From contig JALQPE010000704.1 of the NCBI GenBank assembly GCA_030407315.1, positions 59,145-123,144 of the forward strand: DNA of 64,000 nt, read 5' to 3'. The DNA is from Asparagopsis taxiformis. Taxonomy: Eukaryota > Rhodophyta > Florideophyceae > Bonnemaisoniales > Bonnemaisoniaceae. The notes beneath the pieces were generated by a model. The model was given only the letters and a program-made list of their open reading frames with translations, had not been told where the DNA came from and ran no database searches. Position numbers and translations under genes: made by a program. Below are positions 10,616 to 21,588 of the stretch, piece by piece (positions within the stretch are counted from its first letter, which is position 1; each line of letters starts with the position of its first letter).

Positions 10616-12309
10616 TTGTGGAACGTAAGGGAGGCAAATGTGTCTGTATTGAATAGCCTTGATGGTTCAACGGAAAATTGGCTTGTTGGTCATGAAGAAG
10701 ATGATATTGTAGTCGATGTATTTGTAGACTCTTGGGCGAGAAAGATGTATTCTTGCAGCTCGAGAGGAAGAGTGATAATATGGAATGAACACAAGAAATG
10801 GCAGTCTTTGCAGGCTGGTACACTAGACGAAGAATAGATCACTTGTATGCAAATATTATGTACGCAGGACAAAGCAATTCTGGGAACACAAACCTCGGAC
10901 GACTGTTGGTAATTGATGTGAATAGTGGAAATATGATGCAAACTTCGGACGCGCAAACGGATAGCGTGACCTCGCTGGCGGTTGACACCAGCAAAGTTTA
11001 TCTGGTTTCTGCATCAAAGGATGAAACCATCATCGTCTGGGACATGGCATGTTTCGGCGACACGAGATATGTGTTGCAGGGGCACATGACATGGATGAGA
11101 AGTGTGATATTGAGCGGTGATGGTAAAATACTAGCCTCAGGATCAAGCGATGGAACTATTCATTTGTGGGATTTAGAGCTTCGCGATCATCGTTGGACAT
11201 CGTCTGACGATCATGGCCGACCTGTAGAGTGCGTTGTGTTCAGTGCCGATGATCGACTGCTGTATTCTGCAGACTATGATACGATATGTGTGTGGCGGAT
11301 GAGCAACGGTGGTCGTGACGTTGCCTTACTACAAACCCTCTGTCATACATCGATATACGACATCAATTCGCTTTGTATCGCAGAAAACTCGGAACTATTG
11401 GTGTTGCATCGGAATGGTGTACATGTTTGGAACGTGGGACAAATTGACAGCAAGAAAGGAGGAATCGATGCTTTTGTGTCGCATGTGCGCAAATTTGCAG
11501 TGTCTGCAGATGGAGCAACCGTGTTGACATGGAGCGAAGGTGCGAAATATCTGGAGATACGCAACTTGAGTGAGGTTGCACAGGGCATCGATCGCGTCAT
11601 TTGGAGTTTCAGAATTCCGCATCGATTTCAACCAGAATCACTGGCCGTGTCTAACGACCAGCGGCTTATTGCCTACTCCAGTGCATGCAAGTGTGTCGTG
11701 CATGTTGGCCACGTGCGTAACAGACAGATTTTGCACTCGCTGTCCAATCTGGAGCATTGGGTGTTGTCGAAAGCCGCGGACGAAGCTTGCAATTCGTCCA
11801 ATTGTTCAAGTTCCGACGATTCGAGTATTGTGACAGGTGGTGGTCCATGGCGGGATATCGAATCGCTATGGTTCAGCTCAGATGGAAGTGCTATTTCGGG
11901 TGTGGGAGTTGCAGCGCCGATTGGAGACGATTCGACGGTCGAGAGAAAGTCGCTTTCGTGGAACGTGGCGTCGGGAGAGGCTGTGGATGACGCACAGCTC
12001 GTTGGCGAGAGTAGTGGTTCGAATTGCACTGCAACCGCTCGTCTGGTTTGCCAGCCGCAGTTGTCGTCCGTCGGGATGCGATATTCAGGGGATGTGGTTT
12101 ATGAGCTTGACGGCATGTCGTTCGTTATAGCCAGTCTGGAAGACGATGTTACAGGGGCGTATTATTGTTACAATTCACGTCGGTTGTGGATCGCGTCTTT
12201 TGGTAGAGGAATGTACCATGTTGATCTCGTTACTGATAACGCTCATCTGGGACTAGGCGATGAACCATCTCTACCAATTCTTTGGCATCTGCATGCGTCG
12301 CAGCACTAG
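10616..12309 (+). pseudogene. WD40 propeller of the NB-ARC/WD40 gene (long ORF 10798-12309)
   Basis: A 503-codon ORF (ATG at 10798, stop at 12307-12309) encodes successive WD40 blades, seen as ...SASKDETIIVWDM, ...ASGSSDGTIHLWDL, ...YSADYDTICVWRM and ...HRNGVHVWNV in the first 210 residues, with weaker blades after. One more blade (SSRGRVIIWN) lies upstream in another frame at 10700-10790, so a frameshift near 10830 separates it. With the NB-ARC part upstream this forms an NB-ARC/WD40 architecture in which the propeller is the usual sensor. This half is open for its whole length, unlike the upstream half, and could still be translated alone. Confidence 0.75.
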
Positions 12310-12939
12310 ACACTAGCCGCGAAATGTACAGTAGCAATACAACGCTAAACGTCTACACACTGAATAGGAGGAGAGACAGCGCCGATGAATTTAGTGCAGG
12401 ATTGTGTTTCTCAGGATAAACTGCTATCTTCGTAGGAAAGTTGAATAGCGACATTTTGCTGTAGTTGGCTACCAACCCGTTGATTACTAAATTAACGTCA
12501 TGAGTTTGTCTTTGTTGATCAGTAAGACCATCCAACCATATTCTGACAGCATCGACATCTGTTTTCATGTAAATTGCATCTACGATCAACAGCGTTATGT
12601 TTTATGGCAATAGTTTTGTTCGACACGAGATTTGAACAGACTTGTTTTCTAAAATAGTGCACGTCGTGACCTTGTTGGTAGCACATGTATCATAATTGCA
12701 TGTCATTCAACTGTTACCATGGCGCCAGTTTCTTCGTCACACTTGCCTCTGTGCAGTTGCTATCGGTAATCCAAATCGTAGCGAGTTACTGAGACTCGTT
12801 GGCGGTGATGCGGACCTTGTGTTTGATAGTTCTAGTTTGTGATGCGCATCTGCACCGCTTGATTCAATGCCTCATTCGATAAATCTCTGATTCCTTTCGC
12901 ATTTACGTTGGTCACACAGGACGTGTGCTCAAATGGTTT
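12310..12939. other. Interval between convergent genes
   Basis: Between the WD40 ORF (+) and the unknown gene (-). A 78-codon minus ORF at 12353-12589 has no recognisable domain. No clear polyadenylation or other signal could be singled out. Confidence 0.4.
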
Positions 12940-14421
12940 TCATTCGTTCTGGGTTGAGAGTTTGACATTTCTATCGCATCGGGATACAGCCAATAATATA
13001 CTGTTCAGCATGTGAACAATTTCATCAAATTTTTCTATAACTTCATGCGGCTTTGCCAGCTGCATTACGTACTTCAGCGCACACTGCTTCCAACCGGACG
13101 AGTCCAACTCTACTCCCGTCTCCTTCTGCGTGATCAAGTATCGCCCGTTTCGCATTTCCACTATCTGGGCTTCAAGGTCCTCGTGAAGCACTAGACATCC
13201 AACGTTTTTCCCGCTGTGATACAGCACTAGACGCTCCTGTATTGTCAAAGCAGAGATGCAACGATCAATGCGCAAAACTCCCGGACCGTCTGCATATGTT
13301 TCAACGCAATGCTTGATACTGCAAGATGAGTTCTCGCTCACCTTAATCTGTCCCTCAACAATTCGGTCAAGAGCCCATCTCGCCGCCTCTTGTCCACACT
13401 CGCCCGACAGAAATGAATTGATTACTTCTTTACAATCTTCATCTTGTTCGGCGCTTTCATGCAAAGGAACACTAGCCGCTGACCTCGTTTCCAGTATGCG
13501 GTAGCTTCTGCGCTCTCCGCTTGAGAATTGACTTTTTATCGTGCAGCGCAATTCACTGCCACCCATCACCGCCGTATACGTCACGTATTACTTGCCTACC
13601 ACCGTCTTGCCAGTCTTCATTTCGTAGCGAGACGTCTCCGGCCTGCTAGTAATTCGTGCTGCGAATATCAATCCCTCCAGCTCTTGGTCTATAGAAACCG
13701 CTTATTCGGATAGTGTCATTGTTGCGGTGGGGTGCATGGTTGAATTCATCGTCATATAATCGTAGCTGACTGCGTTCAACGTTTCATGTAGACGCATTAA
13801 GAAGTAATCCGTATTTGTGATGCCTGGCAAAATCATCAAATCATCTGCCGTGTAGACACGATTTGTTTCGTTTTCGGAAACTTCGCGTATGCATCGCAAC
13901 TTGTCGATGGCTTTCGAGAATTCCAATGCCGTCTCCACAGCATTCACCTCATCTGATCCACAAATTAAGCTGACCCTCACGCATGCTTCCAGAAACATCA
14001 GGCTGCATGTGCTGTTTAGTAGCTCTATGATTTCGTGGTTCTCACCAGAGGTGGCGGAAAGCAGTACCGGAAACACTCCAGCCAAGCAATTGTGCCTCTC
14101 TGAATATGTGGTCCAAATGTCGTTAATTATAGCAAGCTCTTCGTCCATCAAGTCATCATCTGCGAACCACACAAGGTCGCACATGAGAACGTAGGCGCTG
14201 CTTACAAAATCGGAGAGAAACCCAGGCGATTGCAAAGTATCATCGGGGCGCTGGTCGGTGCGAAGGGGCGCTCCCAGGCTGCCGAGTAGGTCGTGGGTGC
14301 GGGGCGCAGTTGAGGACCGGATAGAGCTTGCAGACGAAGCTGAATTCGAATGTAAGTCATGGGCGGTTCGGGTGGGGCGAGCTTGGGCGCGGGTGCAGGA
14401 CGAGACAACTGCGGCTGCCAT
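12940..14421 (-). pseudogene. Unknown protein gene, one frame interrupted by two TAA codons
   Basis: On the minus strand an ATG at 14421 opens a 239-codon ORF to a TAA at 13704-13702. The same frame continues for 35 codons, meets a second TAA near 13590, and continues as a 214-codon ORF to 12940. No frameshift is needed, so this is one protein of about 490 residues with two in-frame stops. The N-terminal 65 residues are Ser/Ala/Thr-rich, the rest looks globular and mixed alpha/beta, with no family I recognise. It lies in the 13.6-kb element, convergent with the NB-ARC/WD40 gene. It could be captured host sequence or an element protein; stop distribution suggests decay rather than an artefact of frame choice. 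Confidence 0.55.
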
Positions 14422-15119
14422 GTTGGGACAGACGAGGGAGGAGGGTAGGTGGGGAATGGAGAGACGGATTAGTTCCTCTTATTCTCCATTTCTTATGCAA
14501 TAGCATGGTTCTGTCCTAGGACATGTGGAGCGAGGAATGGCATGTACGAGAGATCAATCGACGCTGCGATTTGTACTGCAGGTGGTAGTACCAATCCTGT
14601 GCGCAATATTACAACGACAGCAAGCGCTGCCTGTGATCTGTTCCAACAGAAGCACCTCACGCCCATGAATGATACTTATCAACTGCCCAGTCGGACAACC
14701 ATTCGGCGTTTTTCACAGTTGGCATTTCAGCGCACCGTTTCCAGATTTAGCTCTTCTGCATCATCGCATCTAACTTTGGTACACTCTCACTGGCGAAGCG
14801 CCACATCTACAATGAGTATCCCACCATGCCGCTGTGTCCCGGTAATAAAGGAAACTGAGATCGATTAAAAGGGGTCATGTTTGTTCTTGGCCATGTGATA
14901 CTCAAATCTTCAGCACTGCTTTACCTCCTCTACTGTCTTCTACCCCATATCTTACACCTTCGCACCGCTAAGCCCAGTTCCTCCTTCGCTGTCCGCCCTC
15001 TTCTTTGCCTCTACAATCGAATCTACTATCTCTTCGACTACTCTCCTCTGGTTGCCACGCCAGTGACCAGAACTTTATCCGGAAATTTCAGTTCGTGCTT
15101 TAGACCGAGTTCGGTTTAA
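14422..15119. other. Interior DNA of the 13.6-kb element, no gene recognised
   Basis: Only small unsupported ORFs (14542-14868 and 14877-15119 on +). It could contain the promoter of the divergent unknown gene that starts at 14421, but no TATA or similar element stands out. Confidence 0.4.
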
Positions 15120-15493
15120 ACAGATCAATTCGTAGTAACATTGACCCGAAACAACACTGATTTAAATCTTTGGAACAGTTTACAATGTTCCGTATGAGAG
15201 CAGTTCACCATCTCGGTTACCACATTTACCGTTCTGTGTTCAATGAATACTGTTTTCACCGTTTTTCAGGACACTATTTACTGTTCTTTCGTAGAGCAGT
15301 ACATTCGAATCTCCAGAACAATATACACCGCTCTCAAATCTGTGTATTTCGAGGAAGAATAGTACATTCACTGTTCATGGCGCACTGCACACTGTCCTGA
15401 GACGATGTTGGTACTGTTTCTTCTGAAGAACACTAGAAATACTGTTCTGAAACACTATTTTTACTGTTCTGGAACCTTCATGCCCTCCTAGTG
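15120..15493. repeat. Right subterminal repeat zone of the 13.6-kb element
   Basis: Copies of ACTGTTCT and GAACAGT recur at intervals of 20-40 bp up to the terminus CCTCCTAGTG, mirroring the left zone in inverted orientation. The zone is shorter (about 370 bp) than the left one (about 1400 bp). Confidence 0.7.
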
Positions 15494-16072
15494 GATAATT
15501 ACGACGAGTGCAACGAGCACGACGACGAGAGCCACGCGGGCAAAACGGAACAAGAGAACGAAAGGAACGGAGGTAGTAGTACCCAGCGGGGGAAGAGGAT
15601 AAGGGAGAACGAAGAAGGCAACGGCCTGGATGACGACGGTGAGAGGAAGGGTGAGCGACGATCGCTATCACGTTAAGCCGCCGCTTAAATATCCTTCGGA
15701 CGACCGTTGTCGACATGCCCGCTGGCAGATTCACGAAAAGGCCGCGGCCTGCGCTCGTATCGCGCTGAATTGACGCACACCCGCGTGGTGGAATTGGACA
15801 CTGCATCCGTTGCAGGAAAACGCCTAAGCGAGGCATTGACGTACGACGCCAACGGGCGGGCCGCGATGATTACGAAAGAGCCGGAGCGCACGCGCGCGCT
15901 CCGGCGCCGTGGCGATCCGATCAGCCAACCGGGCCATGTACGTTTCAACGAGATTTTTCGGGACAACTGCCACGTCCGCAGTTGTACCCGAAAAGGCGCC
16001 ACGGCCCCGTGTCTCAGGCGCGTCCTGACGGGCCTCGCGTGGCCGGGACGTCCACGTGTGGGGGTGGGGCTG
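15494..16072 (+). mobile_element. Ty3/gypsy copy B, internal segment before the 3' LTR
   Basis: Reverse-complement match to 47979-48540 of copy A. It holds the region upstream of the antisense ORF, including a near-palindrome TTAAGCCGCCGCTTAA at 15673-15688, and ends with a purine-rich tract. A sense-strand ORF (15707-16309) is open in both copies but has no recognised domain. Confidence 0.85.
16056..16072 (+). promoter_or_regulatory. Polypurine tract of Ty3/gypsy copy B
   Basis: GTGTGGGGGTGGGGCTG lies immediately 5' of the LTR start TGTAGTATACG, the expected place for the plus-strand DNA priming tract. The same tract is in copy A at 47979-47996 (other strand). Confidence 0.75.
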
Positions 16073-16735
16073 TGTAGTATACGTGGCAATTCCGAAATTG
16101 CAAATATTTACGTTTTCCGCGGAATTCGAATTTCGCCGGATACGACCGGCGACAGCAATGAACGAACATTGCTGGCGCATGCGCGCGCGCAACCTGCACA
16201 CGTGTGCAACGAACGTATTGGCAACGGCCAACGGACCAACGGGTCCCTACGTGTGACCCACAAGGTCCCTTCCCATTCGGGGACGTTACGAGCAGTGTTT
16301 ACACTGTAAAGCGATGCCATCGTGGCCATATAGGTATTGGCATCGTGCCGGGAGGGAAAGGGGACAAGACAACGATCGAGCAACGGCTCTAGTCTACGAC
16401 TGACTTCTACGTTTACGTTTACGTTTTGCCTAGCGAGGCTTCGTCTCCGTCGAGCTGCGTACTCCCTACCCATCGCCGCACGTAAGGCTGATTGCGTGTA
16501 GTGCCTCCGGGCTTGGTTGAGAGCGCCTCCGGTGACGTACCACCTCGTTTGCTAACGTAATCCTCGCGTGGATTGTTGCGTCGTGACGCTCGTGTCTACT
16601 CGCTAACCACTCTACCTTCTACCGTTCTAACATACAGTCAAAACACCAGCGGGTGGACTGCTCGTTTCGTTTCGTAAGGACAGCGTGTCCACTGGCTCGT
16701 ACCAGCTACTACGTCTAACGAACTATCGTTCCACA
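16073..16735 (+). repeat. 3' LTR of Ty3/gypsy copy B
   Basis: 663 bp, starts TGTAGTATACG and ends CGTTCCACA (TG...CA). Homologous along its length to the LTRs of copy A, with more substitutions than those show to each other, so the copies are distinct insertions. The 5 bases after it, ATCTG (16736-16740), should be the target duplication; its partner is beyond the left edge. The LTR interrupts the copia-like pol. Confidence 0.92.
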
Positions 16736-18371
16736 ATCTGCCATAAATTCATCAATTGTTTCATCTGCACTCTTTTCAATGGTGTCAATTGCTTCCTGGA
16801 TTGATACTGCAAGTGCATCATCAGTAATTGCATGACGTATATCTTCAACAGCTGCCTTCATAGTTCTACCATTACGTCCAGGAACTGTTACAGCGCGAGA
16901 GGCATGGTCGTACGATAGGACTGGTTTAGGTGCGCTCCACGATCCCCTTTTCTCGTGCTGCCGTTTGACGTAGACTTGTACTAAATCACCCACTGAGATT
17001 GTTGGGTCTTGTACAGATTTCGATCTCAGAATTAATGTCAGCTTTCTCTTAGCAACGAGCTGGTCATGTGCAGAAATGATGTCAATGGTATCATTTTGAG
17101 TTTAGTATCCTTCTGTATCGGCCTTGTGTATCCTTTAGCAAGCTCATGGGCAGACATTACGTCGTTTCCATAGAGATTATTTGAAATCCTAATAGATTGC
17201 TGCACTACCAATGTTTGCGCTAGTGAGTCAGATTCATCCATACCATGTTGAAGTCGGATGAAAATATCACGAATTACTCGATGTTTAGACTCCAGTACAT
17301 TCTTGTTATGGCGTCTGGGTGGTATTGGTCGAGCTTCAATATCATGTTTGACAAGATATTCACGGAGTTCAGCAGTGTCAAATGCTGGATCGTAAACAAT
17401 TGCACCCGGTATCCAGAATGCTGATATCCATTGTGCATCCAGTGTTGCTATAGCATGTTTCATAGAAGTGTCTGGAACTACAGCTCCAATGGAGTATCTC
17501 GTAGCTGAGTCCATAATGTGACAAACCCGCATGTCCCCCAAATGGAAGTGGTCGATACATATTACATCGTTGAATTGGCGGCTCATCGCACTCAGCGAAA
17601 CTTTCCTCATTTTCTTCGGCTCTGAGGTTGCAGAGCAACTAGTGCATGTTTCCAGAACTTTTGACAAGTACTTCTTCACTTCATCACTCCAAAAGACCAT
17701 TGCGTTGTAAAAGTATCTTAATATCAGAGTATGTAGAGTGACCGCAAACATGTAGATGAACTTTGTCAACAATTTTTCTTAGTTCATTCCAAGGGCGGTT
17801 AGTGTCCCCATTGTGTATCGTTGTTGTTGCACAAAACATTTGTGATGCATGTGAAACAGTGAGCTCATCTTGAAATTCGAGAAACGCCTTGCAGGGTATG
17901 TAACTGTGCATATCAATATCCAGAAGCTCAATTGTGCCATGACTGTTCCCTTTCATGTCTTTTGGAAGCTGCAACACGTTTTTCCCAATATGTATGATGT
18001 CACAATGCCGAGTTACATTGCGTCCAACAACCCATTGTGATGACCCTTGAATGACGAGGTGGCGTATCTCCACGGTATGGCCATTATCTGATTGTGCCCG
18101 TAGGATGATCGATCCAATTATGGGCCTACTATCACTGGAGTGCTCTCCAGTACCATATTGCCAGAATGGGCGATCTGCAATAGAGTCAGGTAAAGGATCG
18201 AAAGAACCATTCCAAGTTGGGAGGAGTAGAGGCTGTAGCAGTTTGAACTCATTTAGTCCAATTCCACTGTATGGCGCACCATCGTCAAGCAGTGGCCCTG
18301 TTGACATGGTTACATTCAAATTTTCTCCTTGTATCTGCACCATATTAAATGTGAGAGACTTTTTCTTTTGT
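16736..18371 (-). pseudogene. Copia-like pol fragment: protease, HHCC finger, integrase
   Basis: Read on the minus strand from 18371. An aspartic protease lies first, with active-site LLDDGAPYSGIG (about 18290) in place of the usual D-S/T-G. An HHCC finger follows directly (H-x-C-GHS ... LETCTSC, about 17760-17640), then an integrase core with FNDVICIDHF, VYDPAF and PPRRHNKNVLESKHR carrying the likely D, D and E, and a C-terminal segment (GDLVQVYVKRQ, about 16985). No reverse transcriptase sits between protease and integrase, so the order is copia-like; RT would lie left of 16736, where the Ty3/gypsy LTR cuts the gene. Two frameshifts (about 17700 and 17070) show decay. The 5' end continues in frame into the gag at 44977-46106. 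Confidence 0.8.
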
Positions 18372-18373
18372 AA

Positions 18374-18620
18374 CGTCTGTGTTCTCGGAAATGGATGCGG
18401 ACGTCCACAACCTCTAGTACACCTAGTATTACTAGGCGGACGTCCATGTTCTCCAGTATTTTTGGATGTCCGCCTAGAACCGGACGTCCATGCGGTCTAG
18501 TACGTCTAGTATTACTAGGGCGACATTCATTGTTTCTAGTACCACGGATGTCCCCCTCGGGATGGACTTCCGCCATGTCTATGTCAACCTAGGACGGGCG
18601 CCGGTTCAGAAATTCAAAAA
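18374..18620. repeat. Left terminal and subterminal repeats of the 26.6-kb element
   Basis: Repeated CGGACGTCCA and CTAGTATTACTAGG-type motifs occur every 25-40 bp after the terminal repeat. The same CGGACGTCC and CTAGTA motifs occur at the other end. Confidence 0.75.
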
Positions 18621-18639
18621 TTTCGACCCCAGAAATTTC

Positions 18640-19660
18640 TGCCGCCTTGCTCGACATGGATGTCCGCATCCATCACGGCGACCACTCTATTTTTCCTTGT
18701 CGGTCGACTCCAATTTTGTCTTTAATTTTTTCATCCTCTCGCTCACACCCCCTTCCATTTGGTGCTCACCTCCCCCGTACTGTACCTCAAACACCCCCAA
18801 TACCACTCTAGAACGCATTTTCAGCTACCTATCCCCGCTTCCACGGTGCACACCTCCATTCCATACCTACTTTTCTGCTCTACCGTACAGATTTCTTATA
18901 ACCAGTCCTCATACTACCTCAGAATAGGGAAAAACATCCCCTATCCCCTCGACCATGCTCTCCCCCATCACCTTTGCAACGTATTGTTCTTCAATACCCT
19001 CTCTCCTCTACCTTCAACCCCTCTCCTTCGCCCTCTCCACAAACTTCCCCTGCAGCTTACTCTTCGACCTGCTCCACCCCTCCCTCCCTCAGCTGCTCCA
19101 TGCCCCCACGCCATCCGCATCTTCGATACCGTATACACCACCACCACCGGCCCACGCTCCCGCACTGCGGGGTGGCTCCCCCGCCGTATCCCCAGAAACC
19201 TCCCCGCTCTGAACCACATATCAACCCCCCACTTCGCACCCATCCTCCCACTCTCCTCCCTCCCCAAATACAATAACCCTCTTCTTCCCCATCACATCCC
19301 CACTCACCACAGCCAGAACAGACGCCACCCCCCTTCCCACCTCTTTCTCCTCACTTTCCTAAAACCCCCTCCTCCCGGGGCCTTCAACCGCACCCTCCTA
19401 CGGTCCCACCTAAACACCTCCTCCGCCCTCACTACCCCAACACCCCGCAGCGTCTCCCCAATCCCCATAATATGCTTGTCGGCACTCCTCTCCGAATCAC
19501 ACTCCAATCTAAACCCGCACTCCGTACATTTCCACTTCCCCCTGTACCATCCCATCCCAAGATTCCATCCACCCCCCACAGAACACATCCTCATACCACA
19601 GAAGAATTTTCTTCCTCTCATACCTCATCCTTAAAACCTCCATCTCTTCCATGTAAATTT
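18640..19660. other. 1-kb pyrimidine-rich, G-poor tract
   Basis: The + strand is dominated by C and T with very little G, giving a 291-codon Pro/Leu/Ser/His-rich ORF (18759-19634) that looks compositional. On the minus strand an ORF at 19304-19621 has a CxxC pair (KCTECG) but no domain. A gene cannot be supported. Confidence 0.5.
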
Positions 19661-19984
19661 CGATGTAAATATTTTCTCCACTATGCAATCTCAAACATGT
19701 ATGAGCCTATGCCTTCCGCTTTGTCAACCCTGAATATTTGTATTCATGTATTCATAAAATGGAGCCACCCACATCCCTATCCCGTTCTGCAAGCTTTACA
19801 AACCACCAGACGCATACTCCACAACTATACAACAAACACTACTCGCTATTTCAGACGACGCGGTACACAAGTAGCGTAGTCTCAACCTTCCGTGACGCCT
19901 TCCCTGATGCGTACAAGTGCGAAACACGTCTAGACGTATATCACAAGTGAGCGCGGGAATTTTCGGCACAGGAGATGCTGGGCC

Positions 19985-20893
19985 ACAAAATTGATTTTTC
20001 GGAAATTTTAGAATTTCTGGGCTGGCCAGCAATGCAATCGAGCTGGACATCCACCGGACGTCCATTTCAGGTTGATCGTGAGAGAGTAGGGCGGGACCAT
20101 GATGAAACAAGGACCAAGACCTGTCCCTGACGTGTTGAGCCTGAAATCGACCCTTCGTAAGACGCGATTTTGGCTTACAGTTGGTGCTTACAGAAGCCAG
20201 TGATGACCCCGGTCGGGGCGGCAGCCGGTTCCTGGGGCCGTTGTGGCCAAATTAGACACCTTGATTTGAATTGAAATTTGGGCTATTCTCAAAAACATGC
20301 ACATGTGAACATGTTTTTGAGATGGGGGTCTGCCGTACGGCACAATCGACCCGCCCAAATCGATGATTTTTCACAATTTTTTTCTGCCCGAAATTTTAGA
20401 ATTTCTGGGCTCGCCAGCAATGCAATTGAGCCGGACATCCACCAGACGTCCATTCTGGGTTGTTCGTATGCTGCTCACATCTACGCATTACAGCAACCAC
20501 GCAGGCGGGCCCACTGCTCATACGAAGTGCACGTAGCATGTGCAGCATGATGGATGAGCAGTGTTTGTCGTGAGAAAGTGGAGTGGGAGCATGTCGAAAC
20601 AAGGACCAAAACTTCGCCCTGGCGTATTGAGCCTGAGCCTGGAATCGATCCTTCGTGAGATGTGGCTTTGCTTACAGTTGGTGCTTACAGAAGCCAGCGA
20701 TGGCCCCGCTCGGGGCGTCGGATGGCTTCTTCTGGGGCCGTTGTGGCCAGATTAGACACCTTGATTTGAATTGAATTTTGAGCCATTCTCAAAAACATGC
20801 ACATGTGAACATGTTTTTGAGATGGGGGTGTGCCGTACGGCACTTTCGACCGCCCAAATCGATGTATTTTTGCATTTTTTTTCTGACTGAAAT
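19985..20893 (+). repeat. Giant inverted repeat, left arm, outer part
   Basis: Matches the reverse complement of about 40900-41915. The inner 700 bp (20200-20893) appear identical or nearly so: a 90-codon stretch at 20278-20550 gives the same translation as 41238-41510. The outer part is diverged and the left arm lacks about 110 bp present at 41700-41830. The arm contains two copies of a perfect 12-bp hairpin, CTCAAAAACATG...CATGTTTTTGAG, at 20288-20321 and 20788-20821. Confidence 0.9.
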
Positions 20894-21350
20894 CACTACT
20901 GAGTTTGAGATCAAAAAATGTAGTAAATTTACTGCCTGAGGCAGTAAAAATCACTGCCTGAACAATGTAGTGCCTGAGGCAGTAAAATTACTATTTTAAT
21001 TTTTTCAGTTCTAGTGCCGCAGGCAGTAAAATACAAAATTTCCTGGCAGTACGGTATGTAGCAGAATTCAGTACTGTACGATAGCAAATTCTAGTAATTT
21101 TTGCTGGTACCACAGGGCAGTAGTGCAATGCAGTGATTTTTGATGATTTCTGCAATGGAATGTACTGCCGTACAGTACAGCCCTGGCAAATGACCTGGCA
21201 TTAGAATCAGGCAGTAAAATATACTGGCTCCGGCAGTGAATTGTACTGCCTGCAAGTACTGCCTTGATAGTAATTGGTGTTTGGTAATATCTGAGACTCA
21301 ACATTGAAATAGTTGTACAGGATAGGGTCATTGTGAAATGTGTTTGCATA
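20894..21350. repeat. Left subterminal repeat zone of the 15.1-kb element
   Basis: Motifs CTGCCTGAGGCAGTAAA, GGCAGTAAAAT and TACTGCC recur in both orientations at 15-40 bp spacing. The motif CCTGAGGCAG is itself partly palindromic. Confidence 0.8.
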
Positions 21351-21588
21351 TGAGTTCAAGTAGATAAGAGAGGAAACTATTCTGAAGCTACTAGTAGTGA
21401 GAAGTATAGAGGATGCGTGGTCACATGGAGATGACCGTTACAGAAAAGGTAGGAGAAAATCGGTCGTTTTCCGAGGATATGAGTAGAGTAGTTAGCATTA
21501 TTTGTTACTATTGCTAGCATTCTCGTTGCAGAAAAAGCACTTGGAGTGACACTTTGTGATTGGAACGGGAGGCGAAGTTCGACGGAAG

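Larger units (their letters stand above)
1895..15493. mobile_element. Giant CACTA-like TIR element (13.6 kb) with gene cargo
   Basis: The left terminus reads CACTAGGAAGGCACGAA and the right terminus, reverse-complemented, CACTAGGAGGGCATGAA (15 of 17 match). Both ends are flanked by GA (1893-1894 and 15494-15495), a 2-bp target duplication. Removing the element plus one GA gives a spacing identical to copy A of the retrotransposon, which confirms the borders. Inside each end is a zone dense in short repeats of the type GAACAGT/ACTGTTC, as is usual for CACTA subterminal regions. The interior carries four satellite arrays, a decayed NB-ARC/WD40 gene and a decayed unknown gene. I recognise no transposase, so it is probably non-autonomous. 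The CACTA assignment rests on the termini only. Confidence 0.8.

Noticed and set aside
15707..16309. 200-codon sense ORF in Ty3/gypsy copy B, partly open in copy A
   Set aside because: Runs into the LTR, lacks a domain, and openness in two close copies is weak evidence.
18759..19634. 291-codon Pro/Leu/Ser-rich ORF
   Set aside because: It results from a C/T-rich, G-poor strand; the composition explains the lack of stops.
20278..20550. 90-codon ORF identical to one at 41238-41510
   Set aside because: Identity follows from the inverted-repeat arms; the stretch consists of repeat motifs and hairpins and has no domain.
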